A stretch of DNA of 64,000 bases, taken from positions 167,596 through 231,595 of the forward strand of contig MU839152.1 in NCBI GenBank assembly GCA_030685235.1, read 5' to 3'. The notes below the pieces were generated by a model. That model ran no database searches. It had not been told where the DNA came from and was given only the letters and a program-made list of their open reading frames with translations. Numbering within the stretch: position 1 is the stretch's first letter; every line of letters starts with the position of its first letter. The DNA comes from Copromyces sp. CBS 386.78. Lineage: Eukaryota; Ascomycota; Sordariomycetes; Sordariales; Sordariaceae. This document shows positions 35,600-47,274 of the stretch, piece after piece. The position numbers were made by a program, and so were the translations under genes.

Positions 35600-38302
35600 T
35601 AGGCGGTCTGCTGCTCGGGAAGAGACTGTCCGAAGCAGATCATGGTAGGTGAAGGTAGGTACATCGACCCAAAGGTTTGTTCGTACCTGACTAGGAACTG
35701 TTTTTTCTACCGCTCTCTACCTACATGCCTATTTCCACTGAACTGGGACTAGGACACGTAGTCTCTGTCCGGGATACTGTATGGGAATGTCTACCTCCAC
35801 ACTAGCTGTACCTGCCCGTCTACATCCTCATTCCTCCCCCTTCGTTATACGCATGATATGACATACACAACACATAGTATTAACCGGAGGTTCACCCGAA
35901 ATCCCAAAGCTTGTTTCAGACTAACCCATTTATCCCAGTCAGTCATGAGTTCGTGGGTTTGTGCACACATCACTACCACTCTACCCCGTCCTCTAGCATG
36001 AGCATATGGTGAGGATCTGGGTATAATATGCGGATCGAAATCTTCAAGAGGTAAAGCAACTAACTCTTCGACTCATTTCTAGGCCGCTCGACATGGTTGA
36101 TAGGTTAGATTGGAGCTCGGTCGTCATGCCAAGTAGGTAAAGGTAAGTTGCAAGGAAAGACCAAGTTGGCAAGGTGTGAACATTGCTCAGACTGTCGTCG
36201 CAGTCCGGATAAACGGCATCTCGAAATATCAAGTACTCATCTTGGCCGCGACGAGGAAGAGATAATTCGGAATTAACGATTGCGAGAAGTTGGAATACCT
36301 CTTGTGTTCATATCTGGCAATTTCGAGAGCTGCTGGTTGGTCGTCAGTGGCTAAACATTTAGGTACTACGAGTTACCTACCGGTCACGATGGTCACTCGG
36401 CAAGAACTTGTCTGACCAAGCATATATACTGGAGAAAATAGTCCAAAAACATCGAACGACGATACTCCATCATAAGAAAATTGTTCTTTATGCTGGATCG
36501 AAGGGAGAAAAACGTGTCTTGTCTGACTTGGGAGAACGAGTGATGCTTGGGATATTTGAGGAAGGGCGAACCGGAATCAAGTGATGACCAGACTGACTCT
36601 TCTAGAAGACAATTATTACGGTGTTGGCCCCATGGGAATCAACGATAGCATGAAAGGGGCAATACTCTCAGATGTTTGAATACTGCAACTCGAGCCATCT
36701 CATGCCTGGACGGCCCCTGAAGAACACCGTGGCCATTGTGACCGTCTAGCAAACAGCCAAAGAACTAAGAATTCGAAAGATGTGGAAGCACAAGAGATGT
36801 TTAATTATTCCAACATACCTAACCCATCTGATTTGATTTTGGTTCAACATCACTTCCATGATCAAGATCAGTCCAGCAGTCGTGGGCGGCGGGAGCGTCC
36901 CATGGCGCCGTTTTGAACAGCGACCCGTACCTTCCCTAGGAAGACAGGCTCTTGGAGTCCTTGCCTTATGCAGGAAAGTGCGAATACCATGTGAAAATGG
37001 AAAGAACAGTTTGTTGAAGCCCCGTGATATACAAACCGAAGAAGGTGCAGCCATGAAAAGGGGAAAGCGCGAGTCGTAACGCAATGGGCACTGCGGAGAA
37101 CAGAGTCTGCTCCGGATGTGGTCACACCAGTCGCATGCTCTATGCCGAACAATCTTCATCACCATAGGACTCAGCGGTGGTAGCATTCCTGCTGGCTTGA
37201 ATATTCAGGCATTGACTCGTCGGTTCTCCAACAATGCTAACGAGCCTTGCCGGGGAAGAACTCGTATATGGTCTCCAAAGATCTAGGGCACGGCAAGTTA
37301 TGGCAAAAAATGCCCAAGAATGATTACCACTGGATGAGTGTACCTTAGCATTCAAATCTAATAGGCTCACCAACTTGGTAGATGGCCAGTACAAATAAGA
37401 AAAAAATAAAAAATCCATTTCCTCTGGTCAGTCCTGGACAATTTCAATCACTCACTCAGTCTGTTCCCTCCACTTACTTACCTACCTTCTACTCATCTAT
37501 AACTAGGTACTGATGGTCATACTGGAGTAAGTCCTTCAGTCACTACGTCTAGTATGTGCCCCCAGCACGCCTATAGGGTCAGGACCCTTTACTCGGTTAC
37601 CTGCTTCTACCTGCCGATCTCCACGAAGTAGGCAGACTCTGCCCTGGTTATCCGACAGTGACATCGAATCCAGAAGTGGCAGCACGATATGCTCTCCCAA
37701 TTGGAATAAGAGGAATCTGCCAGAGATTCTTCAATAAACAATCCATCAGGAATGAGGAGGCGGTACATTGGCCTACTAGCAGCAAAGAGAAGAGCACTTG
37801 GGGACTCGGTCACAGATGGTGGCAAGGGACATAGCCAGGCTCGAATGGCTGTGAAGAGAAACGTGATGATTGAGTTTGATTAGGCGGGACTGATGAGCAG
37901 CGACCATACGTGCATATTGTTATATCACTGGCCAGCCTTTATTGGTTTTTTTGTTTTTTTTCTCGGCACTTGTCGACAGAACCATCATGTCTTCACTTGT
38001 TTCCTTTGTTAAAAGTCACCGGAACTCATCACTCAAAAATAGGTGTGAAAACTCTGTTAGGCATAGCACTGATAATCTTCAGGTTCGTCTCCTCTCAAGG
38101 ATTTCATTGATGGTATCGAAGCAAAGCACCTTGGACATGTAAAGAGTAGGTTGCTTGAGGCAATGTTTCCATCATCTAGTATAGAGTAGTAGGTATGTAT
38201 AGATGGGGATCGAAGTTGGTTTGTCATTTGATGGGTATATGGTTTAGACTTCGTTAGACGTTGCCACCTCATAAAGTGTGTATTCGCCAGGTTTGCCACT
38301 AG
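35600..38302. other. Intergenic stretch, no recognisable gene
   Basis: Ordinary composition with scattered TACCTAC words near 35,650-35,720 and 37,480-37,510. No domain, tRNA or repeat was recognised. A minus frame at 36,746-37,186 has a Cys-rich segment that does not fit the Zn2Cys6 spacing. Confidence 0.45.
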
Positions 38303-38854
38303 TCAGACGGTCCATTTCGTAGACCTGAAGAATAATCCGATATTTTCGTGTTCTCTGTCAGGTTGGGCTCTGGGATGAGGCTCCATCGGAGTCCCCAAGT
38401 AACGTAAGTCACATCGATATGCCATAGATCGGTTCTTGAACTTGTCAGGGTACAAGACGTACCATAACCATGGTAAGGACATCAAAACTGTTCCATGAAC
38501 AATGCCCAGAACGCCTGGGAAATCAGAGATGAAGTCTTGAACGAACGGAAAGGATATGTCTTTCAGATACCGGTAGTTTAAACCCACCCGCTCACCCCTT
38601 TTCGCCTCCAAATTGTTGGTAGATGATAGCAAGCCAGTGATATTGAGTGAAATGCATAAAATAGATGTAACGTCGCACGAGAAAATCAAGCAGACGTCTC
38701 GAGCCAACTTACCTTTCAGCAGTATGTTGCACATCAGTCCTACGGCCGGGTCATACTCTCGTCGAAAGGCGCGATGGCCGAGCAGGTTGAGGTCTATGTG
38801 AACTTCCGCATCCGAGTTCCTACTCGTTGCTCCTGTGATGGCGCATGCGAACTC
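38303..38854 (-). CDS. Candidate spliced gene fragment, unrecognised product
   Basis: On the minus strand a coding-like exon (38,854 down to 38,713) follows a CTAG acceptor and ends at a consensus GTAAGT donor. Joining it to a CCCAG acceptor near 38,519 keeps the frame. It yields a hydrophobic segment of about 20 residues (GVLGIVHG...SLPWLWYVL) and then an open frame to a TGA at 38,303. A GTACGT donor at 38,462 and a TTCTTCAG acceptor near 38,325 offer an alternative end. No convincing start codon was placed. A possible first exon begins with an ATG at 39,174. I do not recognise the protein. It could be a real membrane protein, a decayed gene or chance. Confidence 0.25.
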   Translation of the reverse strand, partial: EFACAITGATSRNSDAEVHIDLNLLGHRAFRREYDPAVGLMCNILLKGKLARDVCLIFSCDVTSILCISLNITGLLSSTNNLEAKRGERVGLNYRYLKDISFPFVQDFISDFPGVLGIVHGTVLMSLPWLWYVLYPDKFKNRSMAYRCDLRYLGTPMEPHPRAQPDREHENIGLFFRSTKWTV

Positions 38855-39239
38855 CTAGCGAATCCTTGGGTTTTCCATCTGTTCTTGAGTCTCATCCCAT
38901 CTGCCACATGGGCATTGCATATGAGAATCGCTTCCCATCCATCCGATGTGAATTAGCTTCCTCGTTCTTCTTCGTCTTTGATACCTCGTCGCTTTTGCCT
39001 GAACCTTTTGCATCGCCTGCCCATAATTTTACGTGCTGTGATACTTTCTGCCTCATCAGAACACCTGCAACGCACCTCCCTCAGTAGAACAATGAAGAAA
39101 ATACATTTAACCTGTCTGCAACTTGCACTTTCCTCATAGAAAGCGCACAGATCCCACTTGACCATCACAGACATCCTCCTCTTGAGAAGAGACTGCTTGT
39201 AAGCACTAGCTCTTCACCAAAAATCACAACATCCACAAT

Positions 39240-39347
39240 GGCAAGATGGCCGAGCGGTCTAAGGCGCCAGGTTCAGGTCTACTTGAACTCGCTCTTCTGA
39301 GCTTCCTGGTCTAGAAATAGGCGTGGGTTCGAATCCCACTCTTGTCA
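39240..39347 (+). tRNA. tRNA-Leu(CAG) with 26-nt intron
   Basis: Acceptor arms GGCAAGA and TCTTGTC pair over seven bases. The D-arm carries the A box TGGCCGAGCGGTC, the T-arm reads GTGGGTTCGAATCCCAC with a perfect B box, and there is an extended variable arm as expected for a class II tRNA. The anticodon stem is CCAGG/CCTGG around TTCAGG...T, giving anticodon CAG at 39,274-39,276, which reads leucine codon CUG. A 26-nt intron (39,278-39,303) sits one base 3' of the anticodon, the canonical position. A T-run at 39,352-39,360 is the RNA polymerase III terminator. Confidence 0.95.
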
Positions 39348-39351
39348 CTTA

Positions 39352-39360
39352 TTTTTTTTT
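39352..39360 (+). terminator. RNA polymerase III terminator of tRNA-Leu
   Basis: A run of nine T begins five bases after the discriminator A of the tRNA. Two further T-runs follow within 25 bases and could act as back-up terminators. Confidence 0.85.
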
Positions 39361-40015
39361 CTTGCACTTTTTTGCACTTTTTTAATGTTGCGTTCGGCTA
39401 GTTCATGGCTGAGTTGTGGATCATGTTCCCGTTGAGAGTGTCCACGGCGTTCAGCACTTCAGCTTCATGCTGGGCGCTGTCCGTGGTTGCGCAGACGGTA
39501 GGAACATGGGATGATGCCAGACGTTCATGTTGATGGAGTCGCCAGCTCCGTGACTTTGAAAGTCTGAACCGACGGTTGTGAAGGACGCTCATGCCCTCTC
39601 AGCTGATGGACAGCTGTCAGGCGTCAGTTGCCTGCCGCCACCCGTTCCATTAAGCGCCAACAGTGACGAAGTCGATGGGGGACCTGCTTATCTTATCGCT
39701 GTTGTGAAGGTCCGCGAGCTGCATCATCGCAGTGCATCTTCGCCGCGAGTTTTGCAATTTTAGGTTGTTGGCGTAAGGCGTTAGCACACTTGATCTTTTG
39801 TATAACAATCAGGGCCTGTAACCGAAGCGTCAGTTCAAACATTTTCGAGCGATATACAACCTACCTCCGTCCTGCGGTTCTGATTCACCCCTCGATCCTT
39901 GGACAGCTCCAAGCCCCGCCATAACCTAGCAACTTCTCTCCAATACAGCATCTTACGCCAACACATACGGCTTCAGACCACCCTTTGGTTTCCGTCTGCA
40001 AAACTTCGTGTCAAA
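39361..40015. other. Intergenic region and uch2 5' flank
   Basis: The first part is the 3' flank of the tRNA. The last 200 or so bases are pyrimidine-rich with AACACATACGG-like words, and run into CAAAATG at the start of the hydrolase gene. No other gene is seen. Short frames here are fortuitous. Confidence 0.5.
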
Positions 40016-41152
40016 ATGAGTGGTGGATGGAATACCAGTAAGTTGGGCTTCAACACACCAGCTACAGTCCTTTCATAGCTAACCACTTGTCCACAGTCGA
40101 GTCCGATGCGGTATGTTAACTATCGGTCCACCTCGAGTCACACGCAGGCCCAACTCCTGTAGCAACAATAATGACTGACGGTTAACTTCAAGGGCGTCTT
40201 CACTGATCTCCTCACGAACCTCGGCGTAAAAGGCGTCCAATTTGAAGAACTCCTTTCCCTCGAACCCGACGCGCTCGCGCAGCTCCATCCCGTCTACGGT
40301 GTCATCTTCCTCTTCAAGTACCCTACGAACGAGCCATACCAAGGCACCGACAAGCCACTCGATGGCACCTTCGACTACGACGCCAGCGAGCGACTCTTCT
40401 TCGCCCACCAGACCATCCAGAACGCGTGCGGCACGCAAGCGCTCCTGAGCGTGCTCCTCAACAAGGCCGACCCGTCCGTGTCCCAAGAAGGTGATGCGGG
40501 GTACATCGACATCGGGGACAAGCTTCGCGACTTCCGCGAGTTCACTATCGCGCTGCCGGCCGAAATCCGCGGCGAAGCGCTCTCCAACTCGGAGCTGATT
40601 CGCGACACGCACAACTCGTTTGCGCGCAGCAGCCCCTTTATCGACGAGACACAGCGTCGGCCCGACGAGGAAGACGGAGATGCATTCCACTTTATTGCCT
40701 ACTCGCCCATCGGCGGCACCCTTTACGAGCTCGACGGTCTGCAGCCGGCGCCCATCAGCCACGGCGCGTGCACCCAGGAAGACTTCCCGCAGAGAGTTAT
40801 GGACGTTCTGCAGCGGCGCATTGCCAGGTACGATGCCAGCGAGATCCGGTTCAACCTGCTGGCTATGATTCGCGACTTGCGGATCCGGGCGCGTGAGTTT
40901 GCGGATGAGGACTTGGTGGCGAGCGAGGAGCGCAAGCGTGAGGCCTGGCGGTTTGAGAATGCCCTGAGGAGACACAACTTTGTTGGGTTCGCGGGAGAGA
41001 TTCTCAAGGGTGTCGTATCGCAGAAGCTTGCGTCGGGGGGAAGTGCGTATGAGGACTGGGTAAAGCAGGGCAAGAAGAAGATGGAGAAGAGGGCAGCTGA
41101 ACAGAGGGCGAGGAAAGGTGGAGAGGGGGAAGACGTAGAGATGCAGGGCTGA
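40016..41152 (+). CDS. uch2: Ubiquitin C-terminal hydrolase, UCH37/UCHL5 type
   Basis: A deubiquitinase of peptidase family C12, predicted at 331 residues. Three exons are joined at 40,037/40,097 and 40,110/40,193. The introns (59 and 82 nt) have GTAAGT and GTATGT donors and CAG/AAG acceptors, and splicing produces the family start GGWNTIESDAGVFTDLL. The catalytic site is complete: Gln85 of the oxyanion hole, Cys91 in QTIQNACGTQA, His178 in DAFHFIAY and Asp193 in LYELDGL. The long C-terminal helix, a UCH37-like domain (about 275-315) and a charged KKKMEKRAAEQRARK tail distinguish it from short UCHL1/L3 enzymes. UCH37 relatives trim ubiquitin chains at the 26S proteasome in animals and fission yeast (Uch2). 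The same role is inferred here. It converges with rpl17, 646 bp apart. Third codon positions are strongly G/C. Confidence 0.96.
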
Positions 41153-41798
41153 AGGGTCACCCTTGATCAGATACCAAGTCTAGCGCTGGATCTGTTGAGT
41201 TATGTGTATGATTACGACTATATGAGCCCCTGATTCGTCATTGGGAGCAACGTTGGGTGTTTAGGGGACACAATGTGCGTTGCTAAAGTCTTAGTTGTAC
41301 ATGTGGATTTCATACAAAGGGGTATGATATCATAAGGGCTACGACTGTCATATACCCAAAATACCCAATGTGGCGAAACCACAACAGCAACGGTGTCTGC
41401 TCAAACATCACTTCACACGCTGCAATGAAGGCACATCCAAACTGAACTCGGGAATGCTGGATTGGGTATCGTTTCGGGAAAGCTAGCTACCTGAACATCA
41501 AGCGGCTCTGCATCAGGGGCAGACATGTACGTCACAGCCACTCTTCAAAGAGCCCAGGTAACCCGCGAAGAGGTTTGGCGTCCCGTTGGCAATTACGCCA
41601 GGAATTGAATGATTGCTTGTTTTCGCCGTTTCATGCTTTCTCAAATTCTTTTATTGAGTATTCATGATCGACCCCTTTTTCCCTGGAATCGTGACCTTGA
41701 CCCGCAAAATGCCATGCTCGCGTACACCGTTCCGGAAAAAAAGTGAAGCCCTCAATCAAAACATCCCCTCGTCCAATCACCTAGCTATCAAAGCGCAT
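41153..41798. other. Convergent 3' intergenic region of uch2 and rpl17
   Basis: This region holds both 3' untranslated regions and no gene. No clear shared terminator signal is visible beyond AT-rich stretches near 41,640 and the usual AAATG/TATGA words. Confidence 0.6.
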
Positions 41799-42834
41799 TT
41801 AAGCGGCAGTGATGGCACGGCGGACGCGAGCACCACGCTGGCGGGAGGTAAGGTGGGCCTCCTCGCGGACAACGGACTCGGACTTCTGGACGATCTCATC
41901 GGCCTCAGTGAGGATGAGCTCGATGTGGCAGGGGTTGCTCATGTAGGGGTTGATCTAAACGTAGAATGTTAGCCCATGGTCGGCTGGTCGTCTGCCTGCT
42001 GCTGCAGAAACAGAAATCGGGGTGTATCTCGGGGGTTAACGTACGCGACCGTGAGCGCGGTAAGTGCGGCGGCGCTGCTTGGGGGCCTGGTTGACCTGGA
42101 TGTGCTTGACAACGAGGTTGCCAGTGTCGAGACCCTTGGCATCGGCGTTGGCCTCAGCGTTCTTGAGGAGAGTGAGGAGGAACTCGGCGGACTTGGCGGG
42201 CCAGCGGGCACGGGTAACACCGAACTGCTTGCCTATATGATGAAGAAACGGTCAGCACCGTGTCTTCCATGTCCTCCATTCGTTTCGCGGTTTCGTGTCG
42301 GTCGATCGCGGTCCCATCATGATGACAATTCCCCCCTCTCCCCCCACCAACCATCCTCCCCAATTGTCGTTGTCGTCGCATGATGTACCGGTTCGAGTGT
42401 ATTTGTGCATTGTGAATCTCGAGTAGTCGTACCTTGGGAAGCGCGGCCGGTGCCACCAGCGTAGCGTCTCATGGGGACGGCCTCCTTCTTCTCAAGAACG
42501 TTCTCGAGGAACTTCTGAGCACGCTGGAGCTTCCAGCCATTGATGGCCTGGGCGGTCTCACGGGTGTTCTTGAAAGAAACACGGAGGTAAGAGCCGCGCG
42601 AGCGGGCGGACTTAGCCGGGGCAATCTCAGTCGCAGCGTACCGAACCTGCGATTTTGAACAAGACTCGGTCAGCGATTCCCTCTCCTCCAAGTGCTCGGA
42701 TTGCTCGCAAAGCCGTGATTGTCGCCCATCGAGAATTTCGTCATTTCGGCTGCAGAAGCCCGGAAACTGTCCTGAAGCAAAATAACGGCGGTAATTCTCG
42801 ACTTCGGCGGGTTCGGCAGGAATTTACTCACCAT
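41799..42834 (-). CDS. rpl17: 60S ribosomal protein L17 (uL22 family)
   Basis: The predicted 186-residue protein matches fungal L17 in length and sequence throughout, from [20 protein letters not shown] to the C-terminal [10 protein letters not shown]. It belongs to the uL22 family, which lines the peptide exit tunnel of the large subunit. Four exons on the minus strand are 42,834-42,832 (the ATG alone), 42,646-42,433, 42,232-42,045 and 41,954-41,799. Introns are 185, 200 and 90 nt, with donors GTGAGT, GTACGA and GTACGT and AG acceptors. The total of 561 nt keeps phase. An intron directly after the start codon is frequent in fungal ribosomal protein genes. Divergent from fibrillarin (542 bp between the starts), convergent with uch2. 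Confidence 0.97.
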
Positions 42835-43376
42835 CTTGCCTGCTTGTCGATGAGAGGACGGGGAAATCGACCAAGTGTGATGTTCGGAGGTGGTGATGGG
42901 TTCCAATTTTGGCGTACAAAAACCGATTTTCGCGATTAGGGCTCTGTGGGCACTGCGCAGGTGGCTCGTGCGGACCATCACTTTGCCTGAGGCACGTGCA
43001 CGCGGGGATAGTAAGTGCTAGCGTTGATAACAGCCTGGCGCCTGGACTGCCGGCCGTGCACGATAGCCTCCGCAACAAGTTGGAGAACCTCGACCGCCAC
43101 GCCAGTGAAGGAGCCAATGGCAAAGGCAAAAGGCCTCGACCGGAAAAAAAGTGCTCCAGCGATGAGACTCTGTGCCCCGCTTTTTTTTCTCTTCAATCCA
43201 TGTCCAGGAAATTTTGCACCCAGCTCCAGCAAAAGCTCTTTTCCGAGTCTCTAGACAGCGCCGCGCGACAACTCTAAACCCATTGTGCCTCGCACGACAG
43301 ATCTTACAACGCGTTTCGGCCCAGAATCGCAACTTATACCGACTCCGACTCATCAATACCGACACATTTTATAAAA
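42835..43376. promoter_or_regulatory. Shared divergent promoter region of rpl17 and fibrillarin
   Basis: These 542 bp separate the two start codons and must contain both promoters and both 5' leaders. No clear TATA box is present at a fitting distance on either side. A TTAGGGCT word (about 42,935) and T-runs near 43,181-43,190 are the only notable elements. Co-regulation of the two genes in ribosome biogenesis is plausible from the arrangement but is not shown by the sequence. The frames reported by any ORF caller here are non-coding. Confidence 0.55.
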
Positions 43377-44833
43377 ATGGGCTTTGAGCGTGGTGGCAGA
43401 GGCGGCGCCCGTGGCGGTGGTCGCGGTGGCTTCGGTGGTGATCGTGGTGGCCGCGGTGGTGGCCGTGGTGGCTTCGGCGGTGGTGATCGTGGTGGCCGCG
43501 GTGGCTTCGGTGGTGAGTCTGGCCTCAATGCCATCGGTTGAACGGTGTCTGCGGCTATGTCGTTGGTTCTGTACGTTATCCTGTGAGTTGTCTCGAGTCT
43601 GCTGCGTCCCGTGGTCGCTATGCATGTCTCTTGACCACTCGCATTGGGATGACGACTTCAGTCGAACTTCACATCGCACCCGACCCTACATACGATGGCA
43701 ACAACAATCATCGCGACAACAGCGCTTTACTGACATTGGCTTAATAGGTGGCCGTGGTGGTGCTCCCCGTGGTCGTGGTGCTCCTCGTGGTCGTGGCGGG
43801 TACGTTTTACATATCCCAATCTGCTGATAACGTCAAAAGACTTCGACTAACATTGCGACTATAGTCCCCCTGGCCGTGGTGGTCGCGGTGGTGCCAAGGG
43901 TGGCGCTGCCGGCAAGAAGGTCATTGTCGAGCCTCATCGTCACAAGGGCGTCTTCGTCGCTCGTGGTGGTAAGGAGGATCTCCTCGCTACCGTCAACCTC
44001 GTCCCTGGCGAGTCCGTCTATGGCGAGAAGAGAATCTCTGTCGAGAACGCCTCCAAGGAGGAGGGTGGTGCTTCCACCAAGACTGAGTACCGCGTACGTT
44101 TCCACGACTTTCCCGCTTGTGGCCTTTGACAAAGACTAACATTGGACTTTGCAGATCTGGAACCCTTTCCGTTCGAAGCTTGCTGCCGGTATCCTTGGTG
44201 GTCTTGAGACCATCTACATGAAGCCCGGCTCCAAGGTCCTCTACCTCGGTGCTGCCTCCGGTACTTCCGTTTCCCACGTTGCCGATATTGTCGGCCCTAC
44301 TGGTTCCGTCTACGCCGTCGAGTTCTCTCACCGTTCCGGCCGTGATCTCATCAACATGGCTACCCGCCGCACCAATGTCATCCCTATCGTCGAGGATGCC
44401 CGTAAGCCCATGGCTTACCGCATGCTCCTCCCCATGGTCGATGTCATCTTCGCCGATGTTGCCCAGCCCGATCAGGCCAGGTAAGCCGGCCTCTACGCAC
44501 CTTTTGTTTTTGGGAACCTGACACTAACATGACACAGAATTGTCGGCATCAACGCCAAGCTCTTCTTGAAGCAGGGTGGTGGTCTTCTCATCTCTATCAA
44601 GGCTTCTTGCATTGACTCCACTGCTCCCCCTGAGCAGGTCTTCGCTTCCGAGGTCCAGAAGCTCCGTGAGGACAAGTTCTTCCCCAAGGAGCAGTTGACT
44701 CTTGGTACGTTCAACCGCATTCCCTTTGGCTGATGGAGCGAACAATAGCTAACAACTGCCTACAGAGCCCTATGAGCGTGACCACGCCATGGTTTCTTGC
44801 GTCTACCAGCAGAAGGAGTTCGTCGATAACTGA
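43377..44833 (+). CDS. nop1: Fibrillarin / NOP1, rRNA 2'-O-methyltransferase
   Basis: The predicted 325-residue protein is fibrillarin, the SAM-dependent methyltransferase of box C/D snoRNPs in the nucleolus. It methylates rRNA and, in yeast and human, also a glutamine of histone H2A. Residues 1-79 are the Gly/Arg-rich (RGG) tail. The catalytic fold follows, with the SAM loop [17 protein letters not shown] (167-183), acidic Glu195, Asp220 in VEDARKP and Asp240 in [11 protein letters not shown], ending KEFVDN. Six exons are 43377-43512, 43748-43799, 43865-44093, 44155-44480, 44538-44704 and 44766-44833. Introns of 235, 65, 61, 57 and 61 nt have GTGAGT, GTACGT, GTAAGC or GTACGT donors and CTAAC/CTGAC branch sites. 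The phase closes exactly (978 nt). The first intron is unusually long for this gene. I saw no convincing snoRNA in it. Confidence 0.97.
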
Positions 44834-47274
44834 GTTTCGAATTAGTACTGTTCTATCTTCGTTGCTCTGTTCTGGAACCTTCACATAATTCGGTGTTCTA
44901 CTGGCAGGATGGTTTTGTAAATCTGGAACGGCGAATGGCGTTTGGGTATTTTGCCTTGTATTAGCATTGTGGGAATAAAGCACCAGGGTTCTTAGACTGA
45001 CATCGGAAGTGACCCCGGTTGCTTCTCACCTTCGGTCGCCTTTCACGATTTCGTCACGACTCTCAAGCCACCAGCAACGAACCCAAATATTCACAAGCGA
45101 AAGGACCAGCCTACAACAATTCGACAGCGATCACCAGTCAACCACTCTAAGAACGACAAGGGTGTCGGCCAGCCAAGCAGAGGTTGCTTTTATGGACCCC
45201 AGAGATGGTCGGCGGCATGGTTCGTTTCTCATGCACATGGCGTTTGGGTTACGTGGATAGAGGGTCTCTTCCTACCTCATCAGTGAACCGCGCCGACTCC
45301 TGAGACTATTCCTAGGGCCATTCCGAGTTTCAGATGAGACTATTTGAGCTTGGGGACGCCAAGGTACAGCAAGCCAGCGCTCACGAAGGCTTGAAGGATT
45401 GCCTAAACATGTCTAGGTCAATCCAGGATGAAGGGTATACGCGGACGTTGATATCGCTTGATGGCGAGCACATTTGAGCTTGCTTAGCCCTCTAGATATA
45501 CATGCCAGCGTTTTGGATTATCTTCATTCTTCGTATGTGGCCTTGCTGCCTCTTGAGTGCACTGTTCTTTATTGCTTCATGCAATGCTGGATGTGTTTTC
45601 TTCTGTGATTTGCATACTGTCCCGCCCCTCGATTATCCTACCCTCTTGTCTCTACACTTGTCCCCTAAGTTACCGCCTTGCAAGTCGTAAGATTTTTTTC
45701 TCATTAGTTGTTTTCTTACAGCGAAGATTAGAGGTAATTCAGGCGATTGTTTTCCACCCAGACGAGGTAAACAATTACTTGAGTGAGCACGCATTTCGAG
45801 TGTCATTCGTTACCGGACACTACTCTAGTCTAGGTACGAGTGATAGCGGGAGCCAGACCTGAGGATGATATAATCTCTTAAGATCATAGAGATCCCTTCG
45901 ACGATGACTTTCGAAGGTGGTCTAGACCATGAGCAGCAAAAGTTCTGCGAGGGTCGGAGCTGGATCAACCAGGTGAAGTTTCCCTCTCCTTGTCTGATTT
46001 TCCTGTTCACTGTATTTACCTATGAATCCACGCGGAATCCTATTACACGCAACCTTATGCAAATTGGCGTATCCTTATGGACTGACGATTTTAATGATCT
46101 GTTCCGCCTCCTAGAACATCTCGTGAGACGCAGGTTCTCGTAACAGACGACAGAGACTCTACTGATGAAAATTCTCACTTGAGCATTGTTACATCATGTG
46201 TAGTGGCATCTCACTATGAACGGGATGGGTTGCCCACTCCTAGTGTCTAAGTCGTTCAAAAAGGACCCTACCTCGATCCCATCTGTCTACGATACAGTTA
46301 GACAAGCCCAGCCTGATTCCGAAAGGGCCTGGAAGCAGCCATCGTGCTGCTTCATCTCGTTTATTTCCTCCTCACCCTAAGTCAACCACCCACTCATCGA
46401 CCGTTTCCGTTCACTCAACACAACTCACAATAACGAACAACGACAACATAAGGCGCGCGCCAGGTATGTGACCACCTTGTGCCTTACCTCCACTGCACGT
46501 AATAGGGGTAAATCCCCAAGGGGAAATCGACGATCAAGGATTGGCACCCTTTGAAGCGGTTAAGCAGGAGGAGGCTTTCCGTGGGCGACAAACCAGACAC
46601 GTCTTACTCTTGGCACATATCTCGTCAGCGGCACTGGGATTTGCATCTCGCACACTCCCGTTGATGGTCATGATGGTGATTGGCTTTTTTAGGATCGACA
46701 ACCTCGAGTGTCGATTCTTTCTTTTGCTCTGTCGTTGTTGTCGGTCTAGACACACAAAGGACAGGCCCTATCATGTCTTCGAGTGGAAAGATGGCAGTCC
46801 AGTGTTACATCTCTCGCTTGTCGTGCGTACCTTCCTCGCCTAAGTTCCTGTCAAGTGGAAAATGGCTGGAAAGCCACAACTATCGGCTACGTATCGCGAA
46901 CATATTCTCCTGTATTACGTCGAACGAGATGGACTTAGCCTTGGCCTACCCGCAATCTTCTCATCTCGGATGCAATCCGCCCTGGATCTGCGGAAGCGAT
47001 GAGGTGAAATCGTGGAGGCGGATTGGGCAAATCATAGCATTTACAGTATTACTTGGAAGCCGAGCAAACATCGGAAGAGTAAGACCTATATGTACATCTT
47101 ACATGTGGCAGTGAACAAACTCGGTGATGTACTTTCCCCATTCAAACCCCTTAACTCGGCATTTGCGAGAGGTTTTGCACACTTGGCGTACAGTGTTATA
47201 CGAGAAAATAACGCTTGATGACGGAGTTTAGTTCCGGTCACTCGTTGTCGGATGATGGCCATTTCATCAACATA
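44834..47274. other. Gene-poor stretch downstream of fibrillarin
   Basis: It starts with the fibrillarin 3' untranslated region. At about 46,380-46,470 a CA-rich leader-like sequence ends in a GCCAG/GTATGT donor-like site, which could be the start of an unrecognised transcript. No protein domain was found in the downstream frames. Otherwise nothing recognisable. Confidence 0.4.

Noticed and set aside
36746..37186. Cys-rich minus frame resembling a Zn2Cys6 transcription factor
   Set aside because: The spacing is C-x2-C-x7-C instead of C-x2-C-x6-C, the basic residues between are missing, and the rest is not protein-like.
38771..38830. Sequence resembling the 5' half of the tRNA-Leu gene (GATGGCCGAGC, then GGTCTATGTGAAC)
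   Set aside because: No acceptor pairing, T-arm or B box follows. It is at most a chance or decayed tRNA fragment.
40079..40975. 298-codon minus frame
   Set aside because: It is the antisense shadow of the uch2 coding exon. High G/C at third positions keeps the opposite strand open.
42233..42831. Possible box C/D snoRNAs in the two larger rpl17 introns
   Set aside because: C-box-like ATGATGG and AATGACG occur, but the only CTGA is the branch site and no terminal stem brings the boxes together.
43353..44331. Several minus frames over the fibrillarin gene
   Set aside because: They are antisense shadows of Gly/Arg-rich and highly biased fibrillarin codons.
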